The notes beneath the pieces are model-generated. The model saw nothing but the letters and a program-made list of their open reading frames with translations, was not told the DNA's origin and ran no database searches. Below, one piece after another: positions 45,201 to 56,480 of a stretch of 64,000 nt of DNA; within the stretch, counting starts at the first letter, position 1; the number at the start of each line of letters is the position of its first letter. The stretch spans positions 65,836,546-65,900,545 of the forward strand of contig OX352761.1 of assembly GCA_947095585.1 (NCBI GenBank), read 5' to 3'. This DNA is from Nephrocerus scutellatus (Eukaryota > Arthropoda > Insecta > Diptera > Pipunculidae). The position numbers were made by a program, and so were the translations under genes.

Positions 45201-45411
45201 ATTAAACCATTTAAAGTTCAATGCAAACTTTTTCGCAAACAAACGAAACCTTTTCCCCTCCATTGAAAAAAAAATTTAGTTTCTTTTGATTTTGAAAAAG
45301 TTTCTTTTAATTTGGAAAAAGTTTTGTTTGGTTTGGAAAAAGTATTATTTGTTTTGGAAAAGGTTTCGTTTGTTTTCGAAAAAGTTTGCATTGAACTTTA
45401 AATGGTTTAAT
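45201..45411. mobile_element. Hairpin MITE (211 bp)
   Basis: ATTAAACCATTTAAAGTTCA at the left is the inverse of TGAACTTTAAATGGTTTAAT at the right; about 55 bp pair at each end. The centre repeats GAAAAAGTTTCTTTT-like words four times. No coding. Located between the integrase remnant and unassigned sequence. Confidence 0.75.
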
Positions 45412-45589
45412 TTGAAGTTGAAATCCTATATTACAAGCATATGAAGAACTGGTTACGCACTCACAATGCTTTACAGCTGAACTAAACTCAAAAGAAAGAA
45501 TTTTAGTGGTACTTCGTACGTCGTTGTGTGTACGTCGCAGCGACCGTGCGCTGTGGCTGCTATGTTTTCACCACCAAATGGGGAATTTC
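45412..45589. other. Short unassigned spacer
   Basis: No motif identified on either strand; may be further degraded gypsy pol. Confidence 0.3.
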
Positions 45590-46720
45590 ACCACAAAATC
45601 GAATCTCCGATCAGAGAACTTACAAGAAAAATTTCAATTTTTAAATTCGCTTGCCCGTGGCACGTCTGTCTGTCGGTCGGACTGTTTGTCGTGGAGTCTT
45701 GCGATACATTTTTAACCCACTTTCAAAAGCTCGATTTTATTGAAATTTTGTACACATGTGTATTTCCTGAGACAAAACTTTATTCTTTCTATTAAAATTT
45801 GGGACCGAGGGGTGCTAATATAAAATTTTTAAAAAATAACCCGATTTTCTTTAAATTGTATACACCCCAGGGTCATGGGGCCCCAAATTTTTTTTTAAAA
45901 AACATAACCCGATTTTCTTCAAATTTTATACACGTGTGTATCTCCGATGGGCAACAATTTTTGTAAAAAATTTGAAACCCCAGGGTCATGGTACCCCAAA
46001 ATTTTTTTAAGAAAATTAACCCGAATTTTTTCAAATTTTATACACGTGTGTATCTCCGATGGACAACACTTTTTGTAAAAGTTTTGGAGACCCCGTGCCC
46101 CGGGGTCGTGGACCCCATACAAATTTAAAAAAAAAAATTAACCCGACTTTCCTCAAATTTTAAATACGGCTGTAACTCCGCTGGACAAAAATTTTTGTAA
46201 ATATTTTGGGGACCCCGGGCCCCGGGGTCGTGTGGTCCCATACAAATTTTAAAAAAAATGTACCCTACTTTCTTTAAATTTTATGTATATCCGATGGACA
46301 ACAATAAGTGTAAAAATTTTACATACGCGGGCGCGGTCGTGGGGCCTCAAAATTTACAAATTTAAAATAAAAATTTACCCGATTTTGGTAAAATGGACAA
46401 AACTTTTTGGACTTTTTTGAACGAATGGGCCTGAGGCCCGAGGGGTGCCCGAATAATTTTTTTTAAAAATTAGCCCGATTTTCTTCAAATTTTAAACATT
46501 GTTTATCCCGATGGACAAAAGTTTTGTAAAATTTTTGGCGCGAATGGGTCCTGAGGCCTGGGTGCGGCGCCATAAATTTTTCTTTTAAAAGCAGCCCGAT
46601 TTACTTTTAATTTTAAACATATGTGTATCTCCGATAGACCGAACTTTTTGTAAACATTTTTGAGTTTTTGATTTGAATTTTTTTCCCATACAAATTTTAA
46701 CATTTACTTATTTATTTTGA
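45590..46720 (-). repeat. T1 tandem-repeat element, copy F (inverse, longest)
   Basis: Begins with the left terminus in inverse form (TCAGAGAACTTACAAGAAAA) and a GCCCGTGGCACGTCTGTCTG right-type end, then eight to nine units with GTATCTCCGATGGACAACAC cores (for example 45940, 46053, 46172, 46505, 46627) and GGGGTCGTGGACCCCATACA blocks. Confidence 0.75.
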
Positions 46721-47239
46721 CCTTTCTTGCTTTTGTTTGCGTTTCTGTTCTTTGAGAATGGAGAATTTTTTAAGACACAATATTATACAATTTGAAGATA
46801 ATATAGATTTTAAATGCGATGATTATATGTAGTAAATTTTATAAACGAAATTAAATTTAAAAACGATATGTATTCATTTATTACAAAGAAACATTTAATA
46901 AAATTAAATTCTTGGCCCGTAGGTCGTAGAACGTCCTTCTTGTACATTTGTTCGTCGTCAACTCACACTGTTCTATATCATTTTCTCTCGTCGTGCTTTC
47001 TTGTATTGTCACTGTTCGTCAAACGTTCGTACAATGTTGCATTTTAATAGTTTCTAGTTTTCCGTAAGGTACTGTTTGTCTCGCTAACTTCGCCCATTCC
47101 CACATCCGGCCATCCTGTAACAGCATTCGCCTCGAATGGTGTAATCCATCTTTTTATGTGCTCTGCCACAGTATAACTTGGCAGAAGTCCTTCTTCCATG
47201 CCAACTCTTTTAACGTAGTAGCGGCCGTATTTTAGCTTC

Positions 47240-48302
47240 TTTCAGCTTTTAACTTTCATCTTTAACTTCTTTAATTTTTTCATCCTTACTTCTTTGAATT
47301 TCATCTTTAACTTCTATAATTTTTTCATCCTTTATTTCTTTCAAAATTATCTTCTTTACATTTCAGATAGTACGACAACGAGCTCTTCATATGTTTTTAC
47401 GGACCGGTACATTCAAAAGATCTATGTCCAAACTGCTGACATTTAAAACATTTGTAGCCAGAATTTTTGAATTCACTTGCAATGTGGCTCATCTCGCCGC
47501 ATTTAAAACATTTCTTTTCATTGTCTTTCCTAGCGTCCTGACCATTTGCAAAAGACTTGGTTGTCCACGCCAGCGTTTTGATAAAGTTTGCAGAATGGTG
47601 CTTGCCATCTCGAATTTTTTCTTAGATCGTTATTTGAGTCTTAAGCTCGTCTATTGATTTATTTTGGTACAAGTTACTTTTGCTCGTTTCATTATCAGGC
47701 ACACCGTCAATAAAATACTCCAAAATACTCTGTTCGTCAAGGTTCACTGGCTTAGCGAGCTCCATCTGTGAGTACAGATATTCTCTGAGAGTTTCATTGA
47801 ATTTTTGCGTCGATTTCTTAACATTCTATGAACCTCTACAGCTGACATCTGAGTTCCGCATTCCTTAATAAGTTCTTGTTTTAAAGTTTTCCAATTGTGG
47901 ACTCCAACTTAGCTACGAATGTACATCCTGGCTGCACCCTTGAGTAGCTGTTTTCCGTAAATGAATTTTTGCAACTCGTTCCATTTAACGGACAACGCGT
48001 TCGCTTCGAATTCTTCTAGCCATTGTTCAACACGGGGATGACCGGATGCAGAAAATGACGTTATTGCATCTTTGATATCCCGTAGCGTAAATGTTGATCT
48101 TTGGGAAAAAATTTCGTGAACTGGAAACTGTTGAGGCGACGTCTTCAAATTCTGACTCATCTTCGCTACTGTGGACTAAACCGAAATGAGTCATTAATCT
48201 GTCTTGTAATGTTACCTTCCGTCCAGTTGTAGTCAAGCCCAAGCCACCTAAGCGTTCTTTCAGATCTTTTACTGACAGTCCTAAAATTGTCTGTTTGTCC
48301 AT
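47240..48302 (-). pseudogene. gag: Gypsy-type gag with SAP-like N-terminus
   Basis: ATG at 48302 starts MDKQTILGLSVKDLKERLGG followed by LGLTTTGRKVTLQDRL, a helix-extended-loop-helix SAP-like motif. After a frameshift near 48120 the Gag core continues (HPRVEQWLEEFEANAL, WNELQKFIYGKQLLKGAARM, to 47909), and further on in broken frames are Cys/His clusters at 47440-47540 that resemble two zinc knuckles. 47240-47340 encodes a Lys/Glu-rich repeat (KEVKDE-type). The nucleic-acid-binding roles are those of the family; the frame breaks are seen. Confidence 0.7.
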
Positions 48303-49267
48303 GGTAAAGTAATTGGTTTTACAGTATTAATTATTAAATGATAAAATATGTATCTTAAAATATTCAAAAACAAAAATCTTTAACATAAAATTAAACGAAT
48401 GGATTAATATTTAGATAATCAAAATAATTAAATTTATTTAAATATTATTCAAATGCAAACTAAGATTATTTAAGTTCCAATTGATTTCCAAAATATCCAA
48501 ACAGTTTGATGTTGACTGGTGGTGGACGATGACAATACAGCAGCTTACAGCAACACGAACAGCAGCAACAATAGCATAAACGGTGATGACGACAGCAACA
48601 TAATCCAAACATTTATACAGGCACATTTATTTGCGTTAATGTTAGAGTGACGACTGTTTTACTTTTTGTATGTGTTACAAAAAACGTATAGTTTAGCTCA
48701 ATAATTCTCACATGCATCAACGGTGATGACGACAGTATAGCAGTACTGTACAAAGTATGAAAGGAAAGATGTAGCGAACTGCTATTCTTTTCCACTCTAA
48801 AATTATGGCATTGTACTTTCTTAGGAATTTCGTTCTAATTCTCTAATCTAACACACATGTAGCAAGTGTAAAAAAATGTCATTCGACGATGACAATGGTT
48901 AATGGATCCCGTTTAAAAAAAACGTCGCATTTCGCTTATGAAACCATTTTTTCTTGATTTTTACAATAATATATAGTTACGTTTCATACAAACATAAATT
49001 TTCACACTTGTTAACATTTCTTGTAAAACTTTTGAGTTGAACGGCACATTTCGCTTACAAAAAAAAACCATTTTTGTTCAAATTTTTGTTGTTTTCACAA
49101 AATGAACTCCGTTCGAGAAAAAATTCTCAAATTTTGATTTTTCTTGAAAAACTACGCACTTGCTTGTTGGCGAATGGTTTGGCTTTTTTTTCTTTCAATT
49201 TATAAACCATTTACGTTTTTTTTTATTTGAACGCACAGTTTTTATGAATCTTGGTTGGGCCCCCAAA
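48303..49267 (-). other. Leader of the small gypsy-type element
   Basis: On the minus strand the LTR end ACTACA is followed by TTTGGGGGCCCAACCAAGAT, where TGGGGGCCCAACC is at the primer-site position. The rest of the ~960-bp leader is AT-rich with a doubled GGTGATGACGACAG (48580 and 48722) and no gene. Confidence 0.5.
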
Positions 49268-49413
49268 TGTAGTAAATTTTATAAACGAAATTAAATTTAA
49301 AAACGATATGTATTCATTTATTACAAAGAAACATTTATTAAAATTAAATTCTCGGCCCGTAAGTCGTAGAACGTCCTTCTTGTTCATTTGTTCGTCGTCA
49401 AGAGTCAACTCAC

Positions 49414-50515
49414 TAGAAGTGTGCGGGTAGTAACTATTCGGTATTCAATACCCGTTACATGCAACTACCCGAAGTAACGATTACTCTAATGAAATACTTA
49501 TCGTTACTAATCGTTACTTTATATTCTTTTACGAGTGTATCATGTTTGCATGGTACGAATATTTTGGTTATTGTTTTGTGTAGAACTATTGATATATTGG
49601 AAATTATGCAAGGTGAAGAGAGTAAGTATTACAATAGACGACGATTTTTCTCTCGTTTTCCCATGCCGTTGTGAAATTGGTTGGTCAGCAATCGTATATT
49701 TACAAAAAAAGAGATAGACTACTGCTAGATTTCTACGAGAAAAACATATCAAAAGTATAGTACACAAGTTCACAGCAGTTCACACAGCAGTTGTATGTTA
49801 ATGTTTGTGTTGCCTGTTTGACTTTTATTTTCTAAATATAATTATATGCGTTTAGTTTCGAACTATATAAATTCAAGTTGCCAACAGTTATTGATTTAAA
49901 GTTTGTGCCCGTTGCAAACAAGGGAGCTGGTATACCCACGGTTAGCAAGGTTAGCCAAAAAGCACCTTTCAATAGTGGCAACTTCTGTGCCTTCGGAGAG
50001 AATATTTCAAAAAGTGGGCAAATATTTTCTGATAGGCGTTGTCGTATTAAGTCCAAAATTTTTAAAAAAATCATTTTTTTGAATGCTAATTAAGATTTTA
50101 TCTTATAATTTAGTTAAATTTCTTTTTAGCGTTCTTTTAATTCTAGTCTTTGAATTATGTATGAATCGATCGTAGAGTTAATTTTTATTTTATATTTATA
50201 TTTATATTAAAAAATGAATTAATAGATATCGTTTGTTTTTTTCGCATAATAAAAACATATTTTGAAAAATAAATCTTTTTTCTTAATGAAAGTAAATATA
50301 TTCCAAAATAAACAGTGGTCTACGAGCCATATATACAAATTCACCAGTAACAATTATATGGTTAGATAGGTAATCGTACTGTTCTCTCTTCTTGTTAAAA
50401 AGTGAATGATTACTTTTAATTTATTTTAATGATTACGAACAAAATGTAACTGGTATTTGCATCAAAAGTAACGGGTACTCGTGATTACTCAAAGTAACGA
50501 CATTGCACATCTCTA
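49414..50515 (+). mobile_element. hAT transposon derivative, copy 2 (1102 bp)
   Basis: Same length and orientation as copy 1, with roughly twenty substitutions. Left flank CAACTCAC (49406-49413) and right flank TGCTGTGG (50516-50523). The C-terminal transposase remnant is at 49985-50093 (SKSGQIFSDRRCRIKSK). Confidence 0.85.
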
Positions 50516-50589
50516 TGCTGTGGTCGCCTTGTTGTTGTTAATATATTCAACATTTTGCCTCCTTCTGTTTTCCAGTTGATTTCAAATCT

Positions 50590-51650
50590 TTGGTTGATTC
50601 TCCTATGGTCTGTTTATTCAATTTTAGCGACAGGATTATTTCTATTTCGCCCATTTCCATACTTTAAGACAGCTGCCAGTAGACAAATGTTAATTATTGC
50701 GCCCGCAAAGGAAACACAAAGGCCAATTGTCCAATATTGGTGCCTTTTTAAGATGTTCCAGTTGTAATCATGTACTCGGTTGAGTGCCTCGGTTGCGTCC
50801 CTATCATTGACCTTTAACACCTCCATCAGAACCTTATTTAATGGGATGACAGTTTCATTGGTGAAATAAACTGGGATCTGGGTTGATATTGATGTGTTTA
50901 TTATACCGATTGACTTGCTGAGATGCATCATTATTGGCATTTCTTTGTACAGTTTTGCTTCCAGTCGAATGAATTTTGATTGAATGACGCAATGCGGAGT
51001 CAAATGAATAATGCCTTTGTCATTTAAGACGACCTCTTCACGCGTGGATCCACAGGTTATAAATACAGTGGCTTGTTCTGGTGTAACAATCATCCACGAA
51101 TTGTGGGTCCATAAGTCTTTCCACATGGTGTGTGTTAGCCTTAGTGTTATTGTTGAACATCGCTTAAACGACAGTTTTTTGTATAGTTGCTGGACGATGC
51201 AATTTTCACTGTTTTCAATGCTGTGGAATATAAATGACTGAGGATGACTATTGTTTTATTGAGTGTTGGTGCGCGTCTTACATCATCCAGTGGTAATACG
51301 AAGTATCTTTGTATGTTGTAGTTGATTCCTAGTATCGTTTGCTGTATATATGTCTCGCGAAATGTCTACTCCCCTATTTTCTAAGGAATCGAATTAGGCT
51401 TGATCAGGCTACACTCATTAGCATCGCTTATCATTAGATATACCGTTACTACAATTTTCGTTGATGTTATAGCTATGTCCAGTTTGTCCATTGGATCGGG
51501 GAGTACCTTCATTTCTGGTCCCAGCTTTTTCTCACACTTGTCTATTATTTCCTCTAATGTTTTGTGAGATAGAAATTCAAACAGTTGACTACGCTTAAGG
51601 TAGGCGTTCAATAGCTTGTTGTATTTTATTTCGATCTCTTGTATTTAACT
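50590..51650 (-). pseudogene. env: Env remnant of the BEL element
   Basis: Minus strand: KYNKLLNAYLKRSQLFEFLS with CEKKLGPEMKVLPDPMDKLD (51640-51480), YFVLPLDDVRRAPTLN (about 51300), then ORF 51126-50614 with SWMIVTPEQATVFITCG, HCVIQSKFIRLEAKLYKEMP and an anchor YWTIGLCVSFAGAIINICLL before a short basic tail. This is the transmembrane half of a class of Env found in roo-like BEL elements and errantiviruses. Three or more frame breaks. No N-terminal signal peptide is seen. Confidence 0.65.
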
Positions 51651-52400
51651 TAGAGCAATTAGATAGGTGCCAATTGCGGCACCATTGAGACCGTTACTAC
51701 AACTATTGTTACTACTGCCAACTCTAGGGCGGCACATACCACCGCCGGACCGCATCTGTGCATCTGTGAATTCTACCGCGGTGTATTGGTTTGCTCTTGA
51801 GGCGGGATATGTTGCGTTGTCATGTTGTATTGACCGCTGGGTATACCGCCGACTGGCGCCGGCACCGACGTCGACGCTGCTATCACGTGGTTGTTGCATG
51901 TAATTCGGCTCGGCCGAAATTTGCTGTCCTTGCGATATCGGTAAACTGTGTTGATTGCCCGGCTTGGAAAAGCTACCACCTGGAGAACACCCATTTTTGA
52001 CGCACCACCGTGCTGCGTGTGCTGCTGGTGTGGATGCGGATGTGAGTGCAAATGTTGTTGCTGCTGGTGCTGCGAATGCTGCATTTGAACTTGCTGTTGC
52101 AACCGTTTGAGATCAAAGTCATTTTGTAAAGATTAAAAGAGTTCGTGCTTAATGTCTATGAAGGATTGCGTCGTTGGACCTATCTGATGGAATTGCGGGA
52201 AAATTTGCTGCTGCTGCTCTATAGCCCCAAGTGCTGGTCCACCAGTTCCTCCTTGAACACCACGACCACTTCTGTCCATGAATTTATTTCCAAATTGTCC
52301 AAAATCATTGTATCTCGCATTACTACCCATCAGTTGACTTTTGCCTGTATTGGTGACCTTGGAAAATTCATACCGCCCATTGCTTTCTTTTGCTGGCACT
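51650..52400 (-). pseudogene. Gln/His/Gly-rich host-like coding insert
   Basis: Where BEL pol should be, the minus strand encodes protein-like sequence of quite different character: GRYEFSKVTNTGKSQLMGSN and GRGVQGGTGGPALGAIEQQQ (52375-52210), a HSQHQQQQHLHSHPHPHQQH tract (52080-52020), GGSFSKPGNQHSLPISQGQQ, and VGGIPSGQYNMTTQHIPPQE in successive frames down to about 51790. Such CAG/CAC-encoded low-complexity tracts are usual in dipteran nuclear proteins and not in Pol. There are about three frameshifts. I do not recognise the gene. It may be a transduced host transcript or a host exon into which BEL pieces inserted. Confidence 0.5.
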
Positions 52401-53676
52401 TTTGATGTAATAATTGGTCATCGGCACCCGTATTTGTCGAGCTAGTTCTTCTGACACGACGCATGATTGAGACCCTTGGTCAATTAGAGCTCGCACTAGG
52501 TTGACTTGTCCGTCAACGTATATGTTCACATTGGCCGTGGGAAGTAATACTATCCCTTCGGAAATTGTATTAGCTGCGGTAGCAAATCCCGTCGTTATTA
52601 CTTCGTTGATGACTTCCCAACCTGAATTCAGGGTCAAGTTTTGGTAGTTGCAACTGAATGACTAGCGGATCCCACGAGCTTATATCGACTCCCAAATTAT
52701 TAATCCCATACAGGACTTCTCTTGATGTGTCTATAATATTTTTTAAGCCAAATGCACTATCATGTCTTAATGCCTTTAGTGTCAATAAAGTCTGAATGTA
52801 ACTGTTCACTAATGCTGCCGAATTTTGGAGCCGTTTCGGCAACTGCAATTCTACTGCCGTTGCATAATTGGTTGACGTCGGTGACATATGGTTCACAATT
52901 CTCGGTGCTTCTCCACGAAGATTTTCCTTTAAGTATTAAATCCGTTCGCCGTCATCTAATGACTCGTTCTGGTGCACTACTCGCTCAAATAGCTCCCAAA
53001 ATGGTGTCCATTCCTCATACCTTCCGCTGAATGTTGTTATAACAATGGTTGGAAGCTTAATTTGTTGATTCATAACACAGCCAGCTTTGTCCAGCATTCC
53101 CTTAATTGATCCAACTTAAACCCAAGGTAGACTAAATTCTTTGTCAGATCCAAGCTGTGAATTGTACGAAAAAGATTATTTTTAACAAGATTTAGCCTGG
53201 TAAATCTTTCCGAGCCCCTTATAATATAGGCCGTCTTTCTCTAGTCTTCTGAAATTGCTCCTCCCTGAAACGGAATTGGTTCGGCTGCTCCTACGGTAGA
53301 CGCCTGGCTGCCTACATTTGTTGGTGCCGTAAAAAGCTGCAACTTCCTTTTGATCTCCAGGTTTGCTTTGATGGTCACCCTTATTTCCAAATATCTTACC
53401 TCAAACTGACTGAAGTAATTTTTTGTGAAGTATTCATGTTGCGGTTCTGTCTTCCTTCGCTCTTCCAAGTACCCATTATTGATCAGGAAGTCAACCAACC
53501 CAGAATTTTTCTAGGTCCTCCAGCCTCCTCCTTAGGTACTCTGGGGTGTATCGGGACTCCCCGTCCTTTTTGAAGTTGGTCCATAATCGATGTACCTCCT
53601 CAGTGGTTCTCATTTGATCCAACGCGATGTCCTCGAAGTCACCCATTTTGTTGGTTTTATTTTGAAAAAAGGACAT
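52401..53676 (-). pseudogene. gag: BEL/Pao gag and protease
   Basis: Minus strand begins at ATG 53676 or, more likely, at MGDFEDI (53645). Gag parts: RTTEEVHRLWTNF, YTPEYLRRRLEDLEKF, then NHMSPTSTNYATAVEL (52896), SWDPLVIQLQLPKLDPEFRL (52690-52630). Protease: ILLPTANVNIYVDGQV-type strand and ALIDQGSQSCVVSEELARQI (52510-52450), which carries the D-x-G-S active-site form of BEL elements. Stops and frame changes near 53500, 53100, 52640. Family assignment is firm from the Gag and protease motifs. Confidence 0.8.
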
Positions 53677-54159
53677 TTGCCTTTAGTAATTCAAAACTTA
53701 GTAACTCAAAACTTTTTTAAAAAAACTTTAATATTTTCAGGCATATCCGTCTCGAAGGAGCATGTAAATTCTTTCTTTAGGAATTTAAAACTGGACAACC
53801 ACCTTACCATTGGGGATAGTTGTCGGTTTTTTTGTAAGAAAACTGTTTATTTGATTTGCTAAACTGACTCAACATGCTCCTTTATTTGCTCTCTATTTAT
53901 ACCATAAATTGACTTCATTTAAACTTGCTAAAAAAGCATATCCAACAAATATTGGAAATGCTTACTAATTTAATCTTAATGCTAATGCAATTGCTATTTG
54001 TGCTGGTTGTTACAAAATAGCAATTGAGTGGATGTGGGTAACTGGGTGTTGGGTGTGACGATCGATTGTGCAAACGCTGATGTTGCATGTTGTTGCCGAG
54101 ACGTTTAACTTAATTGCGCACATGCTGTGGTCGCCTTGTTGTTGGTGATACATTCAACA
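53677..54159 (-). repeat. BEL 5' LTR and leader
   Basis: On the minus strand the LTR begins TGTTGAATGTATCACC at 54159, has TATAAATAG at 53901-53893 and an AATAAAGGAGCATG just after. Its inner end is near 53815, with TGGTAAGGTGG at the primer-site position. It carries TGCTGTGG once (54127-54134), an unoccupied version of the hAT target in the 3' LTR. Confidence 0.7.
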
Positions 54160-54379
54160 GCCCGCAAGGGTTTTGTCAATGTGCTATGATATTCCAATTG
54201 TGCTGCTGGTTTAACTGGTAGTTTCTTATACCGACATTTCGCCTGAAAGTCTGCAAGGGTTTTGTGAATATGCTATGATATTCAAATTGTGTTGCAGGTT
54301 TAACTGGTATTTTCTTATGTAAGGCGAAATCCTAATTTTATTAGATATAGGGTTTGTGACGCAGTCGATTATTATTCGA
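54160..54379 (+). repeat. ~90-bp direct repeat
   Basis: GCAAGGGTTTTGTCAATGTG..GGTTTAACTGGTAGTTTCTTA at 54163 is repeated at about 54251 with few changes. No gene. Confidence 0.55.
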
Positions 54380-56480
54380 CTTTGTTACAATGCGCAGGAT
54401 GCTATTGCGTATGTGCGGCACTACGGACGGTCAGTTTTGTTCACATACAATACGAAATGGCCTAAAATTGCCAGGAAAAACTTCCGGTGATCGCCACGAC
54501 ATCACCGCACCTGAGTTCAAACAAAAATTCAGGACCTTAATGGCTTTCATCGCTAAGCAGATGGTTTTCAGACAGCCACGTTGTTGGATGTACTCAATAG
54601 AGTAGCAGAAGCATGGATTACCACATGCTGTAGTTAATTGAGAAAATCAGACCAGATCAAATCGATGCATCAGCACCGAGAAACCAGATCCAGGAGCCGA
54701 CTCGGAGTTTTTCCTGGTAGTCGCAACAAACATCATGGCCCGTGCGGAGGATTTCTTCGAAATTTGCAAAAGCGATCCGTTCGCACGAACATTGCTTTAC
54801 TGAGAAATGCCACGCTGTTATACATGGAACCAAAGAAGTTTCAACGACGAAAAAAAGGTCAACCTGTTACAGGATATGTCGATGTGTACTCGACTGATGT
54901 GCTGGGCCGTGTGTACATCGTACAATAGATGTTGTGTTGTGCACCACTTACCGAGAGGCTTACCACGTCTGAATTAGCTGAAAAACGACTCACATTGGGA
55001 CTCAACACTTGCCGATGCCACTGTTTTTCCGCTGGAAAATCAAATTCGTACATTGTTCGCGACCATCATAGCGTGTCATCCATCAAATGCATTGGAATTG
55101 TGGAACAAATACAAGGACGAGATGGCTGACGACATTTTGCATCGAGTTCACACTGCAACATCGTATTATGAGCTTGAAATAAACGACGGAGACGTATGCG
55201 TGCTTACGTGCGGCAGCTGTTTGTCGAAATTGGGTAGGGCAGCACTAATTCCTTCGATGCACGATGCATTTAATAGTGCAACAAGAGCAAGTGTACGATC
55301 GAGATTCAAGGAGCCAAATAGTACGAACGAATGTCCTGCTTTTGAATGCACAGCAAAATAACGTGTACGACGAATTGATGAAGGCAGTGGACGAAGGAAA
55401 CCGTGGAATATTGTTCCACGATGCTCCCGGTGGTACAGGCAAAACCTTTCTGATTTCATTGCTTTTGGCCACAATTCGCACGAGACCTCACAAACGATCA
55501 TTGAAAGCGTTCAATCGAACGATGAAGGATTTACGAACAGACTTAAGACGTTTTGGCGGACTATGATTATGCTGGCCGGAGATTTTCATCAAACGCTACC
55601 TGTCATTCCGAGATCGACAGCTGCAGATGAACTTAATGCATATCTGAAATCGTCGATTTTGTGGCGCTATGTGAAGAAGTTGCAGTTTACCACGAATATG
55701 GGAGTCACGTTACAGAACGACTCATCAACTGCTGATTTTTTCAAACAACTGTTGGCAATGGTCAAATACCTGTTGATGTTTCGACCGGATTAATTTCGTT
55801 TCCCTCAAATGTTTGCATGTTCACGACGTCGAAAGAAGAGCATATCGCCAAAGTGTTTTCGAACATCCGCCGAAATTATATGAATCAGGATTGGCTCAGC
55901 GAACGAGCGATTTTGGCAGCAAAGAACAATGAAGTAGACAGTCGGAATGACTTGATTCACAACCAAAGTGCTGGGGAATCAATCCATCCCTTGACTGTGT
56001 GACCATTCAAGACGAGGCAACCAAATATCCGACCGAGTTTTTGAATGCGGTTGATTTGTCGGGAATACCACCGCATAACTTGATGCTCAAGGTCGGATCT
56101 GTGATAATCATGCTGCGCAATCTGAACAATCCAAGATTTTGTAACGGATTGCAATTGGCTGTGAAGAAACTGATGAACAACGTGATTCAAGCAACGATCA
56201 TAAAGGGCAAATTCAAAGGAGAGGATGTTCTAATTCCGAGAATTCTTCTAATTTCAACTGATATTTCGTTCGACTTCAATCGTTTGAAGTTCGCTATGAC
56301 TATTAACAAACGTAAGGTCAATAGTTCTTAGTGTGCGGAATAAATCTGGAATTTCCGTGTTTTTCTCATTGTCAGTTGTACGTCGCGTGTTCGAGAGTTG
56401 GCCAAACATCATCGTTGTTTATTTATGCGCCAAAGAACAAAACGAAAAATATTGTTAACGACAATGCATTGTATTGATTT
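54380..56480 (+). pseudogene. Helitron RepHel remnant, unit 1
   Basis: Broken plus-strand frames in RepHel order: DAIAYVRHYGRS (54397), SGDRHDITAPEFKQKF and PRCWMYSIE (54485-54600), a stop, then KHGLPHAVVN where the Rep HUH motif should give two histidines. Next come KKGQPVTGYVDVYSTDVLGR, HPSNALELWNKYKDEMADDI (55080), the helicase Walker A in DAPGGTGKTFLISLLLATIR (55420-55480), AGDFHQTLPVIPRSTAADEL (55572), NYMNQDWLSERAILAAKNNE and RLKFAMTINK, and in another frame FSHCQLYVACSRVGQ. Sequence between Walker A and the AGDF block is deleted, and the Rep tyrosines are missing. A transposition enzyme in origin, now dead. Confidence 0.85.

Larger units (their letters stand above)
46828..49413 (-). 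mobile_element. Small gypsy-type element, LTR-gag-LTR, rearranged
   Basis: Minus-strand element. The 3' LTR is complete at 46828-47104 (277 bp, TGTAGTAAATTT..CCCACA on the plus strand). The 5' LTR starts at 49268 and is split by hAT copy 2 at 49413; its remainder is at 39543-39680. TSD TATA is at 46824-46827 and 39681-39684. Only gag is left between the LTRs; protease, RT and integrase are deleted. Confidence 0.85.
50516..54159 (-). mobile_element. BEL/Pao element with env and foreign insert
   Basis: Minus-strand element: 5' LTR about 53815-54159, gag 53676-52640, protease to 52400, a Gln/His-rich insert to 51650, env to about 50590, polypurine-type AGAAGGAGGCAAAA at 50553-50566, and the start of the 3' LTR at 50552. 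The 3' LTR continues at 38432-38283 beyond the hAT composite. Reverse transcriptase, RNase H and integrase are absent. Confidence 0.75.

Noticed and set aside
53241..53498. Independent small host gene on the minus strand
   Set aside because: It fits as the Gag N-terminal half of the BEL element, colinear with pieces on both sides.
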